From positions 25,926,622 to 25,990,621 of the forward strand of contig OV121093.1 in NCBI GenBank assembly GCA_921293015.1: a stretch of DNA of 64,000 nucleotides, read 5' to 3'. The notes beneath the pieces are model-generated. The model saw only the letters and a program-made list of their open reading frames with translations, had not been told where the DNA came from and searched no databases. The translations under genes and the position numbers were made by a program. The DNA comes from Phorcus lineatus (taxonomy: Eukaryota; Mollusca; Gastropoda; Trochida; Trochidae). This document shows, piece after piece, positions 1 through 12,699 of this stretch. Each line of letters opens with the position of its first letter. Position 1 is the first letter of the stretch.

Positions 1-160
1 ATCTCTGTTACCTGTTACTTATCTCCGTCCCCTATTCCTTATCTCTGTGACTTATCTCTTTTCCTTATCTCTGTTACTTATCTCTTTTACCTATTCCTTA
101 TCTCTGTTCCTCATCTCTGTTACATATCTTTGTTTCTTGTAAGGAAAGAGTTTATAAGTG
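1..160. repeat. TATCTCTGT-type simple tandem repeat
   Basis: Short imperfect units built on 'ttatctctgttac' and 'ttatctctttacc' recur from the window edge to about 140. The pattern is pyrimidine-rich and has no coding sense. It probably continues upstream of the window. Confidence 0.75.
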
Positions 161-645
161 TAGGCATAATAATATGAACTGCAGTATCTTATTGATGAAA
201 ACACCTTAAACAATGAATACCGAATTAGGAAAAATATATAAGCAATTATAATTCATCCCACATTTAGATGATGAAATCCATTAGAAACTTACAAAACAAG
301 TTTCTATTAGTATCATGTTGCATGTCGTAGAATGGTTAAAAGGGCATTACCGGCATTACGATAACTAATAGCGTTATCGATAAGTATGCAGATAGTGTAA
401 GGCAATGACTCTAAAAGATCACACTTTTTCTCACAACTATAGATTATTGCAACAAAACTTTAACGTTAACGAATACCTTTACCGTGTACCATCTGCTTGT
501 AAACAAAGTTGATTTTCTGAAACATATTTATTCAACAACCAAAATTCAATCGGAGGTTTGAATGAGTATAATTACTCCTCAAGTATTTCTAAAATTAGTT
601 GATATTCATCTTGACATCTTGACACACTGGAACCATGTCCTTCAG
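161..645. other. Non-coding stretch, probably intron upstream of a GPCR exon
   Basis: No coding pattern is seen on either strand. It ends in a splice acceptor (ttcag at 641-645) in front of the GPCR exon at 646, so it is most simply an intron of that gene. Confidence 0.5.
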
Positions 646-1966
646 TTGTTGGATGTCGCTGTCTGCTTCCATCTACGCCTTCGCTGTGCCTGTCGGGATC
701 GTCATCTTCTTCAACATCATCATCTACATCATGGTCGTCCTCAGTATGTTTAAGATGTCCAGGGCCAAGGGAACAAAGGGAAGCAAGAAAAGAGAACATT
801 TGAAGATCCGTGTCCCTGTCCTGTGCTTCGTCCTTTTTGGCAAGTTTTATTCATTAAATGTCCGTTGATGCTGAGAGGTTATTTCATTTGTCATATCATA
901 CCTCATATCAGCCAGAGATTCCCTTATCAGCCCGTAAGCCCAGGGTCATGAATCACAATGATTCGATAAACTCATATTACACGTTACCCCGGGAGGGAGA
1001 TATAACTCTTAGCTGGTATTGATTTGCGGACAAGGCTTATTTGACTGATTCAAATGTTAGCATACGCAAAGCCTCAATCATTTTCGTTTTCTTCTTTGTG
1101 TCAACTAGAGTTTATTCGACTGTGCATTTTCTACTTTTAGTCTTATGGAAAGAATGTGGTAGCGACTGAATCATGGCTAAGGTCTCGGTGACAACAGGCA
1201 TGCTTTCAAGCAGAAATGTTTTTCTGATATTCTGAAGAGAAACGTAGTTTAATCCTTCGCCTAAAAACTATAGAAAAGAAAGTAGTTTGTTCAATGACGA
1301 GTTATCTCCCATGGATGTTTAATTTTACTGAACGTTAAATTGATTCTGAATACCTTTTTCAACCTTTTTTTTAAAACTAATATAAGTGTGAATATACTAT
1401 CAAATGTTTTATTTTCAAATTTATTTTATGTTTTTATTTTCAAATTTCCAATGACTCAAGTTGTTGATTTGTGTACACGAGATTATATGTATTTGCCTTC
1501 ATATTGCCTTGAAGTTTCCTGAAGTCCACATCAATACCGCAATACCTTAAAAGAAAAACACAAAACGAATAACGTTAATAAATATCAGCCAGTCGGTTTA
1601 ACGCTTAAGGGCTTTTCTCGTTAATGGACTTAGCTTGGTATTTAGATTCCAGGCTATGTATGATATTCAGGTGGTTTTCAAGATCTCTTAAATGCATGTT
1701 TTATTGTTGCAGGATTGAGCTGGACATTCGGTTTCCTGGCTGTGTCAGATGCTAAGGTGGTGTTCCAGTATCTCTTCTGCCTCACCTCCTCCACTCAAGG
1801 GTTCCTCATCTTCATCTTCTTCACTGCACGCAATGAGGAGGTCCGACAACTCTGGAGCAGACTCTGTTTTAGAAATGAAAGGCGTCTGATGACAGTCGAA
1901 AGGAAGAAGACATCAACATCAATTAACACAACTGGGACCAATGGTGACATTGAGACGTCAGTTTAA
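646..1966 (+). CDS. Adhesion-type GPCR, last two exons (TM5 to C-terminus)
   Basis: This is the 3' end of a seven-transmembrane receptor of the adhesion/secretin class. Exon 646-839 starts after the acceptor ttcag. It encodes the second-loop cysteine motif CWMS, then TM5 (IYAFAVPVGIVIFFNIIIYI) and a basic third loop (KGTKGSKKREHLK). Exon 1713-1966 encodes TM6 (GLSWTFGFLAV), then a TM7 of the FQYLFC...STQGFLIFIFF type, and a short tail ending TSINTTGTNGDIETSV with TAA at 1964-1966. The two exons join in phase through a glycine codon split G|GA. The intron begins GCAAGT, so it would be a GC-AG intron. The N-terminal ectodomain and TM1-4 lie upstream of the window. The class is recognised from CWLS, GLTW.FGFL and F.YLF...QG.FIF family patterns; ligand and subfamily are unknown. 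Confidence 0.8.
840..1712 (+). other. GC-AG intron of the adhesion GPCR
   Basis: The donor is G|GCAAGT at 839/840 and the acceptor is ttgttgcag at 1704-1712. No GT donor nearby keeps the TM5-to-TM6 frame, while the GC site gives the expected FVLFGLSWTFGFL junction. The 873-base intron holds no other recognisable feature. Confidence 0.65.
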
Positions 1967-3289
1967 AGTAGTTCGAGTTTCTTAAAGAGGCACTACGTCG
2001 GTTTTTCTGTTCAGATATACTTTTGTAAAAGGGTTTGCATTTATTCGAGTGTACCGACTGTTGCTGAAAAGTATCATTTTAAAGCCATAATTTATGACAA
2101 ATGAAGATATAAAGGCGTGAATACCATCGGACACCGAACAAGGACAAACATGACACAGGTCAAGAATTCAAGCATAATCTTTATAACTTATAGCACTCTG
2201 GATCACAGTTAGGAGTTGGTAGTTTGGCGGTTTGGCGGTGACATACCGTAATATATCGGTAAGATAAACCCGCTTTAGTGCACAGTAGTGCTCCATTTTA
2301 GTACCATTGAGTAGAGCGTCATTCTGTTTTTTTTATATCCTTGTTAGTTTGTCATAGACTGGTATGTATGACTCCTTACATGTATATTTTGAATCTGGTG
2401 TCTATTTTAATGATTCCTTCATTGTGCTTGACAGTAACTTCGTCTAAAGTATCTATACATATTTTGCTCTATACATTTGCAACATAATCCAATGAGCACA
2501 ACTTCTAAGAGGAGTGACCATGATTTATGATATTGCTATTTTCAGTAAGATATGTGTAACCCTCATATGTTGATCTATAAATAAAGATATATAAACAAGA
2601 GAAGTCAGATCTCTATTATACGGTAACCGATAAATAAACACAGTAAAATAAATAAGGCACCCCAAATTCAAAATAAAAAACTTCATTAGCCATAGAGTTG
2701 CCTTATAATGGTTATATTGTGAATAGGCTGTTTCTAAACGTGTGTAACATTTGTTACTGGACAAATTGTTACTGTTAACTTATAGATTGACATACAAACT
2801 ATAAACTCAGTCATAATCATGAGTAACTGACAACATTACACAAGGTTCGTGATGACAGGCTGGCTTCAGAATGATTGAAAGTTCTCGCAAAAGTGCGTTA
2901 CGTATGTAAAGGTTCGGTACTGCTCTGGGTACAAGTAGATTGGCTCCACTGACTTTTGAACCAACATTCCTTTATGAAAATCAAGCTCAACAAATTATTT
3001 CCTTTGGTAGATATACGATTTCAAATACTATTTTTTTATTTATCGTTTTTAAAAAAAGAATCGTTTGTAACAACTTTACTTATCAAAACACTAAGACAAT
3101 GTCCATATGATCAAAAGTAAGAGAAAAAACACTCCTTCAATATGAATAAAAATCATTTATATTACAGAAAACGATATTACAGAAGCAGATGGTTTTACGT
3201 CAGGAAATATAAATCATAATCATGTTTATCATAGTGTTAAATAACATATCTTTCTAATCCTAGGAATCATTTCATAAATTAAATCATTG
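1967..3289. other. GPCR 3' UTR and intergenic sequence
   Basis: A possible polyadenylation signal AATAAA lies at 2580-2585, about 615 bases after the GPCR stop. Beyond it the sequence is AT-rich with only short unsupported reading frames. Confidence 0.4.
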
Positions 3290-4110
3290 ACTCAATGATT
3301 CAGAAAGATATGATGCGCAGGTTTTGACTTCTGCTGCAGGAATGAATCTTTCCCTGTAAAGAGTCCATGTTTCCATAGATATGGACATTTTCCCCCCGAA
3401 ATCTGAAAATATCAAGAAGCACCACTTCAGTAGGTTGATAACATATATGCAAATTATCGGAAAGATATGATGAGATGTTTTGGAGTTGTCCTCTTGAAAA
3501 GATTTCTTTTTTCACTTGTTTGCATTGAAATATATAAAAATTTATTTTTTCAGAAACCTGAAAATAACAAAAGGACATTTTCAAGTAGGTAGACACTGCA
3601 CATGCACAGTTTCATAATTATTTGATCAGCGGTTTTGGAGTTTTGATCCAGAAACATATCCCTGAATATAGCCTCTATTCAACACATTTTCTTGTAAACC
3701 AAACAAATACCATTTACAGAAATATTTTTAATACACTCGAGTAGGTGGGTAATATTCATAACTGTTTCAAACGACTATATCCAACGATGTACCGGTGGGT
3801 TACCAAATTCACAAAATTCAAGAAAAATGTAACAATTTATAAATACAAACATTTTAAAAAGGTGTAAAGATATACCGGTATACCGAAACGATGCTAGTTT
3901 GTTCATAAAGAATTTGACTTTCCATAAAACCGTGTACTTCATTGTCGTTTTCAATATTATGTATGATTTGCTTACGCAGTCCACCAAAATCTCGACTTTA
4001 ACCTGCTTATGAACATTATGCTAAACTGATATTCATTAAAGTGTTAATTTTTCAGAAAGATAGTTACGGTTGAGGTTTGATCTGAGAATATCATTCTGTA
4101 TGTATTTTGA
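3290..4110. repeat. Degenerate tandem repeat, period about 157 bases
   Basis: Related blocks recur: 'cagtaggttgataacatat' near 3426, 'caagtaggtagacactgcac' near 3583 and 'gagtaggtgggtaatattca' near 3739. Each is followed by variants of 'gaaagatatgatg...ttttggagtt'. The spacing is about 157 bases and the copies are strongly diverged. Short minus-strand frames here are by-products of the repeat. Confidence 0.5.
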
Positions 4111-4512
4111 TAACAGTGAATTGTGATAAAAACCGTCAACTGAATAACATAATTTGGCAGTTTAATCAGATTTTATATTCTCACAAGTATGTTGAAGGCA
4201 TTTCAAATCTAAAGGTCCAAACTATTCGAACCACGGTAACTGCGATATGTTTTTAAAACCTCATCCCTGCTCCAATCCTGTTTGCTAACAATTATTAAAT
4301 GAGATGAGATAATAAAACGTTGGATGCATATTGTAGAGTCTGCACGCATCGATAGCAGTAGTGATTGTTTTCGTCAAACATGCCGAATTTCTGTTTAGTT
4401 TCAACGCCTCAGTACTCCACACATCAAATCAAACGTTAGCTCATTTCATATTCTTTGTCCCTTTATTTGTGTAAGTGGTATAGTCATAAATATCTCACAT
4501 TCATAAACTCAC

Positions 4513-7500
4513 AGTTGTTGTCTGTTTGTATCAACGGTCCTTGAATGTCCATAGCTGAAATCAAGATTGAATGGAAAAATTAATTTAGTAAGAAACTGTA
4601 TGTACCATTTCAGCTTAACTTTGGTATGATTAAACAACTTCAGTTTCTGAGAAAAAAGTGTTTCCTCTTGTACTTCTAGTATTTCATGTTAAAAATTTAC
4701 AAATCAAATTATTAACTTATACAAGTAAAAAGAAACTATTAAACATTCGAACCTTATTGTTCCTACTTACATATACAATATATAAAAATATACTTACATT
4801 CTAGATGGTGCCTTCTCTTTCTGTGGAAAGAGATCACGTTATGAGCACGTTTGAATGATTTGTCAAAATATGCCTCAAAAGAAATAACAAGTATTATTAA
4901 GATAAGGTGTTATTTTAATGTTTGAATCAATATGTTTTTAAAATATTACTACCTGAGAAACTTGACACTTTTCGGAAGGGTTACGAAGAGAACACTTCCA
5001 ATCACCAACCTGAAGTGGAGGATATAGAAATGTAGAAGACATGAGTGTGCAATAATGAGTAACAGATACTCCAGTAGAATAATCATACCGAACGCTAATT
5101 CTTAATCATTTGAGACAGGACGAAACTGTCGGTAAAGGGTGTGAAGGGAGTTTTTTTCTGGAAGGAAATCTTACACAGATATCTGGAATGAAGAAGAGGA
5201 AATGAAGGTTGTTCCAGTGTATACTTTTAGCAACAGAACAAATTTCGGTATATTGAGAGATTGTCAGGTTGATCTTATCGCTTCACATGTCCTGCTTAAA
5301 TGATGTATTACATGAAAAATTAAAAGTTCATAAAAATATCTAATCATTTTGAACAATTACATGTTTAAGTATGTAAGCTTTAGGTCATCATGCGGAGCTA
5401 ATAATTTTTAATCTCTTATGAAATTACGTTGTTCTATTAGAAGAATTTATTCATATTGAAAACAAATAATTACTATGTTTGACGTCGGCAATATCGGATC
5501 AGAGGGGGGTTCTTAAATAATTCATAGGGACAAATTCGTATCCACCCAAAATTGTAGGTGTGGAGGAAATGTCGGATTGAACAGATTTACGTTTAGAATA
5601 AGCGCACTTTGATATTTATATCTAGGAAGACAAGGTGTGCTTAGAACATGAAAATCTGATGAAAAATAAAGCTCACTTCAACTAGTACCGCTACTTACAA
5701 CATAAGTAGAACCACGACTGGTAGCAGTAAGGTCAAAGAGTTAAAGTTTGCCGAGTCCTCCCCCACAGCTGTAAAAGATCGAATAGATGAAGGTGGGTCT
5801 TTTTATAATGTGAGCACTGATATTGAACAATAGAAAGAAGATGCGGTTTAATCTAGAACTAGGGTTCAAAATACTAAAACTAGGTCTGGTTAAAGTTGAA
5901 TAGCTTTCTTTTATGTATATGTTCAAAGTGTTCCGGGTTCGATTCCCTGATTCTGAAAGGGTTTCCCGATATCGAGTAGACATTTCTCGATTGCAAACAA
6001 CTAAAAGATCCAGTTTCCGGATATTGCTTTGGAAGTGAAGCTGTCTTTCTACTGATTTATGCCTTCAAGAGTCCACATTAAGATCCTTAATATTAAAATC
6101 CGTTCTGCGTTAGTGAAATAGATACATTACTACAAAAAGTGTCACCTTTGTTACAAGTCAGTCCTCTATATCCAGACAAGCATCCATCAGAACATTCTCC
6201 TGTTGCTCTGTTACATCCACGTCCAGGGTTAGCACAGCCTGGTGAACAGGGAAGCTTGCAGGCGTCTCTGTGGAGACCAGGCGGACATGTTTCTAAATAT
6301 ACAAATGACAAAAGCTACCTCAGATTCATTTAAATCTTCACATGTAATAGATTGTTATATACCTACATGTACAATCTTTGAATACGACTCCGCTCCTACA
6401 AGTGTATAGCGTTTTGTAATATCTCAATCTCTCAGGGATTGGCTAATTATGAACACAAGTTTGAATTAGTGGTTACATTAAACCAAACAAAAACTGTTTC
6501 ATTATTATTTAGCAAAGGATATTAGATTTGGTGTTTTATCTCCAAAATATGGTTGTCTGATTGACTTTCAGTGGTACCTTCTGATTTACAAATATCGCAG
6601 CCAGGCAGACATTTGTCCTTTGTGGTCTCTTCTCGAGTAAAACAAGTTGTGCACTCCTGATCACACTCGTACCCATAGTATCCTCGTCTGCATTCAATAC
6701 ACTCTCCAGTTTCTCTGTCACATTTACTACACCTTGGACTGCAAATCTCACTGCAGTTAGCTCCATAACGACCTTCAGGACAGAGCGTGACATTGCAGGA
6801 ACCACACTCTCTGTCACAAGTCACACAATCTTCTGGACAAGACAGGTCGCACTGGATACCACAGTAACCTGCTTCACACCCATCTATGCAGGTAACAGCC
6901 CATTCATTTCTTTCGAAATGACACACCTTGTTCAAGCACCTGAACGGACATATTCCAACACAGTATTTACCGACATACCCAGGTGCACACCCGATGATGC
7001 ACTCTCCATTGTCATAGCATCGTTCTGCTTCACATGTAGAACACAGTCCACAGGTCTGCGGAATGCTGGCTAGCAGAGTAAGTACACCTGAAAATGCATA
7101 CCATTAATATCTCGGCAACATTGTTTCAGGAATCATCGTCAAAGGAATACTAAACCTAACATTTCATGAATCTATCATTTTGAAGGTATGTCAAAGTGTC
7201 ATTTATAACATCCAAAGCTGATAGCTGTACATTTTCTTGATGGACGACAAAGGTTATTTCTTTACCCGATATTATATTATGAATAATGCTATGACCCATT
7301 ATCAAAATATTTTTTTTCTATTTCATAATGACCATCAACCGTGCGTCGAATTTGAACAGCACCTATTTCATATTTGCAGAAAGTTTGTAGGTTGTCAGTA
7401 AGATCATGCAAAGTATTCGATGATCACAAAGTGCATTAGCTCAAAAGCATAACAGGCAGAGTGTTTTTCATTACACAAGAAAAGTTATAAATAATCTTTT

Positions 7501-7560
7501 TTTTAAATAAATTAAAAGCAAGGTTTAAAGCATACCAATGAAACTGTAAGCATCAACCAT
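4513..7560 (-). CDS. Gene A: EGF-repeat single-pass membrane protein, short tail
   Basis: Seven exons on the minus strand join in phase: 7560-7536, 7087-6578, 6292-6146, 5768-5699, 5009-4953, 4820-4798 and 4554-4513. Exon 1 plus the start of exon 2 gives a signal peptide (MVDAYSFIGVLTLLAS). Exons 2 and 3 encode about five cysteine-rich EGF-like repeats of the CxxGYxGxxC type. Exons 4 and 5 together encode one membrane helix at about residues 239-262 (LTLLLPVVVLLMLLVIGSVL), followed by the basic stop-transfer KFLRKRRHHLE. The tail then runs only a few residues (SMDIQGPLIQTDNN) before the last supported donor at 4513; the final exon and stop are not resolved. This resembles MEGF10/scavenger-receptor-F type surface proteins. 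It diverges in sequence and orientation from genes B-D. Ligand unknown; a phagocytic or adhesive role is inference. Confidence 0.72.
6146..6292 (-). CDS. Gene A exon 3: membrane-proximal EGF-like repeat
   Basis: A 147-base phase-1 exon with acceptor tatatttag and donor AAAG|GTGACA. It encodes ETCPPGLHRDAC through GCLSGYRGLTCNK, one more EGF-like repeat, and joins in phase to the membrane exon. Confidence 0.75.
6578..7087 (-). CDS. Gene A exon 2: main EGF-like repeat exon
   Basis: A 510-base exon, acceptor ttttcag|GTGTAC and donor GAAG|GTACCA. It begins with the end of the signal peptide (VLTLLASIPQ) and continues through cysteine-rich repeats: CGLCSTCEAERC, GCAPGYVGKYC, GCEAGYCGIQC, LCPEGRYGANC and CRRGYYGYEC. 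The open frame extends upstream of the first in-frame ATG-like codon, which shows that this exon is entered by splicing. Confidence 0.8.
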
Positions 7561-10500
7561 GTTGAGTTATACCCTTGCAAGGAACTGAAATAGAAATGGA
7601 AATTAGGTGTTTCCTACATGAATGGTTGTATTATTTAGCATTGCGAGGAACACTGAGAAAATCAGATAGAGCAGTTTGATAATGCTCCGTTTGCTAATGA
7701 ATTTGAAAATGGTTTGCAATTTGTAATATTAGTGTTCATTTTCGGGTGATCCTTTTAATTTTCTTTTAAAAATGTGCTACTCTATTTCTAGGCAGTTGAT
7801 GAACAAATATTTGTTACACCCCTCATAACTTCCTATGTACAATCATTATATTTGAAATCTTGATTTCTTAAATAATTTACAGACCATACTTCAAATATTT
7901 GACAATACTTTACAGAATAATATGTCATGGGACCTTGGTGTTTTACAAATCCATGCCAATATAAATAATTGCCTTATGTGTGACACAACTTTGGCATCGT
8001 CCAAAAGAGGTATATGGTCGAAATCAATCATTTCTTATATTCTTATTTATGCAATGATTTAATGGCAAAAGTTATTAATAAAAATATTTGCAATATAACT
8101 TTTATACGATATTTAATCTTTGAGGTTTTACATTTAGGGCCTCAGTGTTTTACAAATCCATGCCAAATGTGCTCAAGTACGAATATGAGTTTCCTATCAA
8201 ACCATATGTTGGAAACAAAATTGTCCAAATTTCATAAAAATTCATAACTTTTGGCCCCAAGATTTGAACGATACATTGTATTGTAAGTATTACAACAGAC
8301 ATTTGTTTAGCAGCTGTATGAAATAAACATTATTTTCAGCAAATCTTTAAACGCTGTCAGTGAGGAATTCATCGAATCCTACATGCAATAGTAGTGTTCT
8401 TGAGTCACTATTTGCCATTTAATCAAGATTAAACATGAAATTTCAGAATTGAAATGGGGCATGTCAGAAATAGAAACTGCATTCCATTTTGATCTGGTAA
8501 ATAGTTCCCTGTATTTCAGGTAAGCAGTTATCCGTTCATCTCGGTAATGATTGGTGACGATTAGGTAGTTGATTCTTTGATTCATTAGAATAGGGCGACA
8601 TGTCATGTTTGTGTAACGTAACAAACATTCGAGCACCATCTTTAATTACAAAATTAGCTAGAGCCCCATATGATGTAAGTTTATTTAAGTGTGAATGCCA
8701 GATGGTTTACAGCAACCACATAACTAACTTTAAAAACTTCATTCTCAATTAAACATTCTGTATTTACTATACAACTTCAAATCACTTTTCATCGCTTTTG
8801 GTTTACCTATCGTCTTTTGAATCCGCTACAGATGAGCAGCATAAGACAACGGTTCCTTTAACGGACGTACCAAGTTCGAATCTATTTCCCTAACGCTAAT
8901 GATAAGTAGGTGTTCACACGAAAATGGCTCAATGCACTTTTTGTTAGATATGTTTCAAAGTATTTTTCGACTTCAGGTAGTCAGGTTGAGTAATAAATTG
9001 CCCCCCCCCCCTTCCGGAAATATAAATTGCATGAACTAATGTTACATTGGGGAATATTTGAGCAAAAAAAAAGATGCAAAAACTGTGGTACACCTTATTT
9101 ACTTTCTGTTTGATGCAATGAATCAAGTATATAATTAGATAAGATGCAATGAAACTACGTTTAGATCAGTTTAAGCAACGTTTCATTAGAAATTATCAGC
9201 GATCTTGATAAATTATTATATTACAAGACGAATATAGAAGATAGCACATACCCCAATCCTTCATAAAGACAAGTTTAAACCTTCACAAGTACGTTTTGCA
9301 ATTAAGCGCAAAATGAAATGACGAATTGCCGTCAAGACATGTTCCTAACGTAAAGCTAAGGTCGGGAGGTCGTCGAAACGGTACTTGTATCGATACAATG
9401 ACTATTCATGTGTAACCATGCATTACTTTACAATTCCCCGACAAGTTGTGCAATGACATGTAAACGTCAGGTTTCATTCACACAAAAGGAAATACTCGTT
9501 CACACGCTCTGGTCGTCAGATTTCATTTCTGTGAATGCCTTTTGTCATCAATAAAAGGGAGAATTTATATTGAGGTAACCATTGCAATTTTTATATCAGT
9601 GCTATTGTTGAGTTTTTATCGTGAGACATAAATTGAATCAATTATTTTAAATTTAATGATTTTTTATTTCATCCATATTTCACTATTTATTACGTTTCTA
9701 TTCGTAAGTAGTTCTTTCAGTTATGTTGAGTTTTTCTAAACGTTTAAACATAGCATTGGTTTATATTTATTTTACACTACATGTATGTGTCGATTTGTTT
9801 GTTGTAGTTGTATTTCTTGTAATTGCCAAGGAAACAATCAGGTAGAAAACTCTATATTTGACATGACAAAAAGAAATCATTAACGAATACATGAAAAATA
9901 TTGCTTCTATATATTAATGTAATATAATATGTAGACAGTGGCCATGAGCCAGTATGATATAAACACTTACCTGTTTCTAAACTATAAATGGAAAGTATTT
10001 TATCGGCTTTTTACAAACAAAATAAAACTTATATGGAGGCGGCAACGTTTTTATAAAGGTATAAGGGATAAGGTTTAACAGTAAAATCGTGACTGTGTAG
10101 ATGAGTCTTGACTTCCTACATCTGGATTAGAGCTGATTAATTGATTAAGACTGTGTGATGTGAATCTCATGTAATGATATGATTTGCCGTTTTAACACTG
10201 ACCTTAATCACTTATCGGGCAAATGTACCGCGACGTCTTCTAGTTAACGACATGTTGCAAGTCGTGAATGTCACTCATGTTTGTGGTAAATATGTTCTTA
10301 TGCCTGTTGTCTATATAACATATATTTCTGAAATAAATTGATGAAAAATCGCTTATTTGTTTATAATGATAAACTAATACATGATCCTCTTTTCTACAGT
10401 TTCAGTTTGATAGTGTCGTTATCAATAAGTACATTGCAGGCCGTCAAAGTCAAATTTTAAATGAGAAAAACTGCCGTGACGTCCGGTTTATACGTTTAAG

Positions 10501-11332
10501 AAGGTGTTTTAGAAAATGACGTTATTGGGATGAAAGATATTCGGTTATCATTATTCCTGAAACGTTTAGTAATTCAATTGCGCACATCATATTGCATTTC
10601 AGGTAATATGTAAAAATTTGAGTCAATGAAAAATTATGTGAACATGTTTATAAAAGTTACGAAAATGATGTTTTCGTCAAAAAATGCTGTAAAAATTATA
10701 TTTTTCTTCGACCACTGTTAAAAACTCTCTACAGATATGGATGTTGTTCTGTAAGAAAATGACAACGTAGCAGCAGTGCTCAACATTTGTCTTTATACAG
10801 GACAGCTTAGCGTTGCAACATATGAAGAGGATCCATACAAAAGACAATCAAATACACAAACTAAACAATGCAGTTAAAATCAATTTTGTCAACAAGGTCT
10901 GAAAAAAGATTTATGGAGTCAAAAGACTAGTTGACAGCGACATGCTAATAAGATGAATAAACATAGTGCGAACATCTACTAGTCTTCAAAATGACGGTTT
11001 TTAAAATATAATGAGAACAAAAAGTTAAGCTCCACCAGAATATAAACAAAAGATTAACAAATACACATAGCTCACATGTATTCCTGATTATAGAGATGTA
11101 TAAATTTATATCCAGTGGTAATGAGGGTGTGTCGACTTGACAAAATTGACAACAATAAGTGGATCGCTTTACATTTTACTGACTGTAGGCTAAATCCCAA
11201 ATAGTGTGTTTTTCAGCAATTGTGCAATGAAAACAGCTATTGCCATAGCTGTAATATCGGTTGATAAAACATAATGAGACTGTATCAAAAGGTAACATTG
11301 AGACATTAAGAATAGTGTAAACCAGTGTTAAG
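7561..11332. other. Intergenic sequence upstream of gene A
   Basis: About 3.8 kb, AT-rich, with no supported gene. It includes a C run at about 9001-9012. Short frames on both strands lack splice, domain or composition support. The gene A promoter should lie just above 7560 but I see no clear TATA box. Confidence 0.5.
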
Positions 11333-12300
11333 TCAATAGCGAGTGTATGACCTTTGTGCATTGATGACTTGATTGACCCTCCTCGACATGGTACGTATCA
11401 GTCTCTGTATGACTCGTTGAGGAATCTGCTGCCACTCCTGATGCAGTGCTGCATCCCACTCTGTCACAGTTTGAACAAGAGGGTCTCTTCTACTATACGG
11501 CGACCAAAAGGATGTTCTATCGGGTACAAGCCGGAACCGTAAGCAAGCCACGGTAGCATTGTTATAGCTTCCAGCTGTAGAATCTGTGTTACCACTCTGA
11601 CTTTGTGGGGCCTAGCATAGCCATCCATGTGGTCCTGTACGAAGAGGGTAGTTGTCGAAATGTGGAATTACCAGAAGAAGAATGTTATCTCGATATTTCT
11701 GAGCATTGACTGTACCTGGAACTGTCACAAGGTCGTGTTTACAACCATAGGAGACACAACCCCATATCATCACAGAGCCACCGCCACACTGATAGGTTGG
11801 TTCGACATCGCTTGGAGCCAAACGGGTTTTAGCTTTCCGCCCAACACGAATACAGCCATCCACAATATGCAATAGCATTCCACACTCATCAGACCAATGG
11901 ATCAGCTATGATGCCAAATTCCAACCCACCACATTACACCACCTTAGACGTTCATTAATGTGCCGTTGTGTTAATTCACACGTTTGAGACGCTCGGAGGC
12001 GATTCCTTACGGTTGATATGGAAACCCACATGTGGGTAATCCAGTTACTAGTATCCTTCACTACTGGGGCGCTAGTGAAGGGGAGGTGACTAACGTTCCG
12101 AATCAGTGCTCTGTCTTCACGTACAGAAGTTACTGTCGGGCGTCCAGATCTTACGCGGTCTTTCACGTCATTGGTTTGGACGTGTTTTTGTACCCAACGT
12201 GTGACACTGTGGTGATACCCCAACTGTCTAGCAATAGCTCTTCAGGACATTCTGCTATCCCGCATACCATTTATTCGCCATCTCTCCCCTATTGATAATA
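11333..12300 (-). mobile_element. Tc1/mariner-type transposase relic
   Basis: Three minus-strand frames, in order, match Tc1 transposase blocks. The N-terminal helix-turn-helix region ends in RVRSGRPTVTS (11906-12223). A middle block carries HWSDEC and CGGGSVMIWGCVSYG (about 11612-11900). The C-terminal block carries WDAALHQEWQQIPQRVIQRLI (11333-11551). The blocks are interrupted by stops and frameshifts, so the copy is dead. I could not fix terminal inverted repeats or a TA target duplication with confidence. Confidence 0.8.
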
Positions 12301-12455
12301 GTTACTACTGTGCCCTACTGTTATTTATTGTGACATACTGAGGCACATCATACACTTTGTAGACGCAAAGCACTAGTAACATATACTGGCTTGAAACTGT
12401 AACAAAGTTGGAAAAAGAGATAAAGCCTTACAAAAATGATTCAATTTCTACATGT

Positions 12456-12690
12456 TTATATAAAACATAAGATAAAGATTTGAGTTTCCGGAACCAAAAG
12501 GACATGAATCTGTAAAGACAAATACCTTACAATGTGGCAATTCATTGAATACGTCTGATTCTGCTCGAGTGAAACAAGCTTTACACTCCTGATTACACTC
12601 GTCCGCGTATTAATCTTTAATGCAAATGAAGCACTCCCCAGTGTCTCTGTCTCATTCCCCGTATATGGGACTGCATCTCTCATATATCAT
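12456..12690 (-). pseudogene. Degraded fragment similar to gene A exon 2
   Basis: On the minus strand this stretch aligns with about 6540-6770 of gene A exon 2, for example 'cactccccagtgtctctgtc' against 'cactctccagtttctctgtc'. It is shifted into a frame without the cysteine spacing and carries changes that break the EGF pattern. No other exon of a second gene A copy was found next to it. A non-functional duplicate fragment is the simplest reading. Confidence 0.65.
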
Positions 12691-12699
12691 AAAATCGTT

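Noticed and set aside
4320-4400. Candidate last exon of gene A after an acceptor-like aaactaaacag
   Set aside because: The join would give an immediate TAA; it may be a real end but the acceptor is weak, so the C-terminus is left open.
5160-5200. Possible 6-base microexon of gene A (attccag|ATATCT|GTGTAAG)
   Set aside because: Exon 4 joins exon 5 in phase without it, so there is no need for it.
5936-5947. GGTTCGATTCC, a tRNA B-box match
   Set aside because: No matching A-box, acceptor stem or cloverleaf can be drawn around it; at most an old SINE piece.
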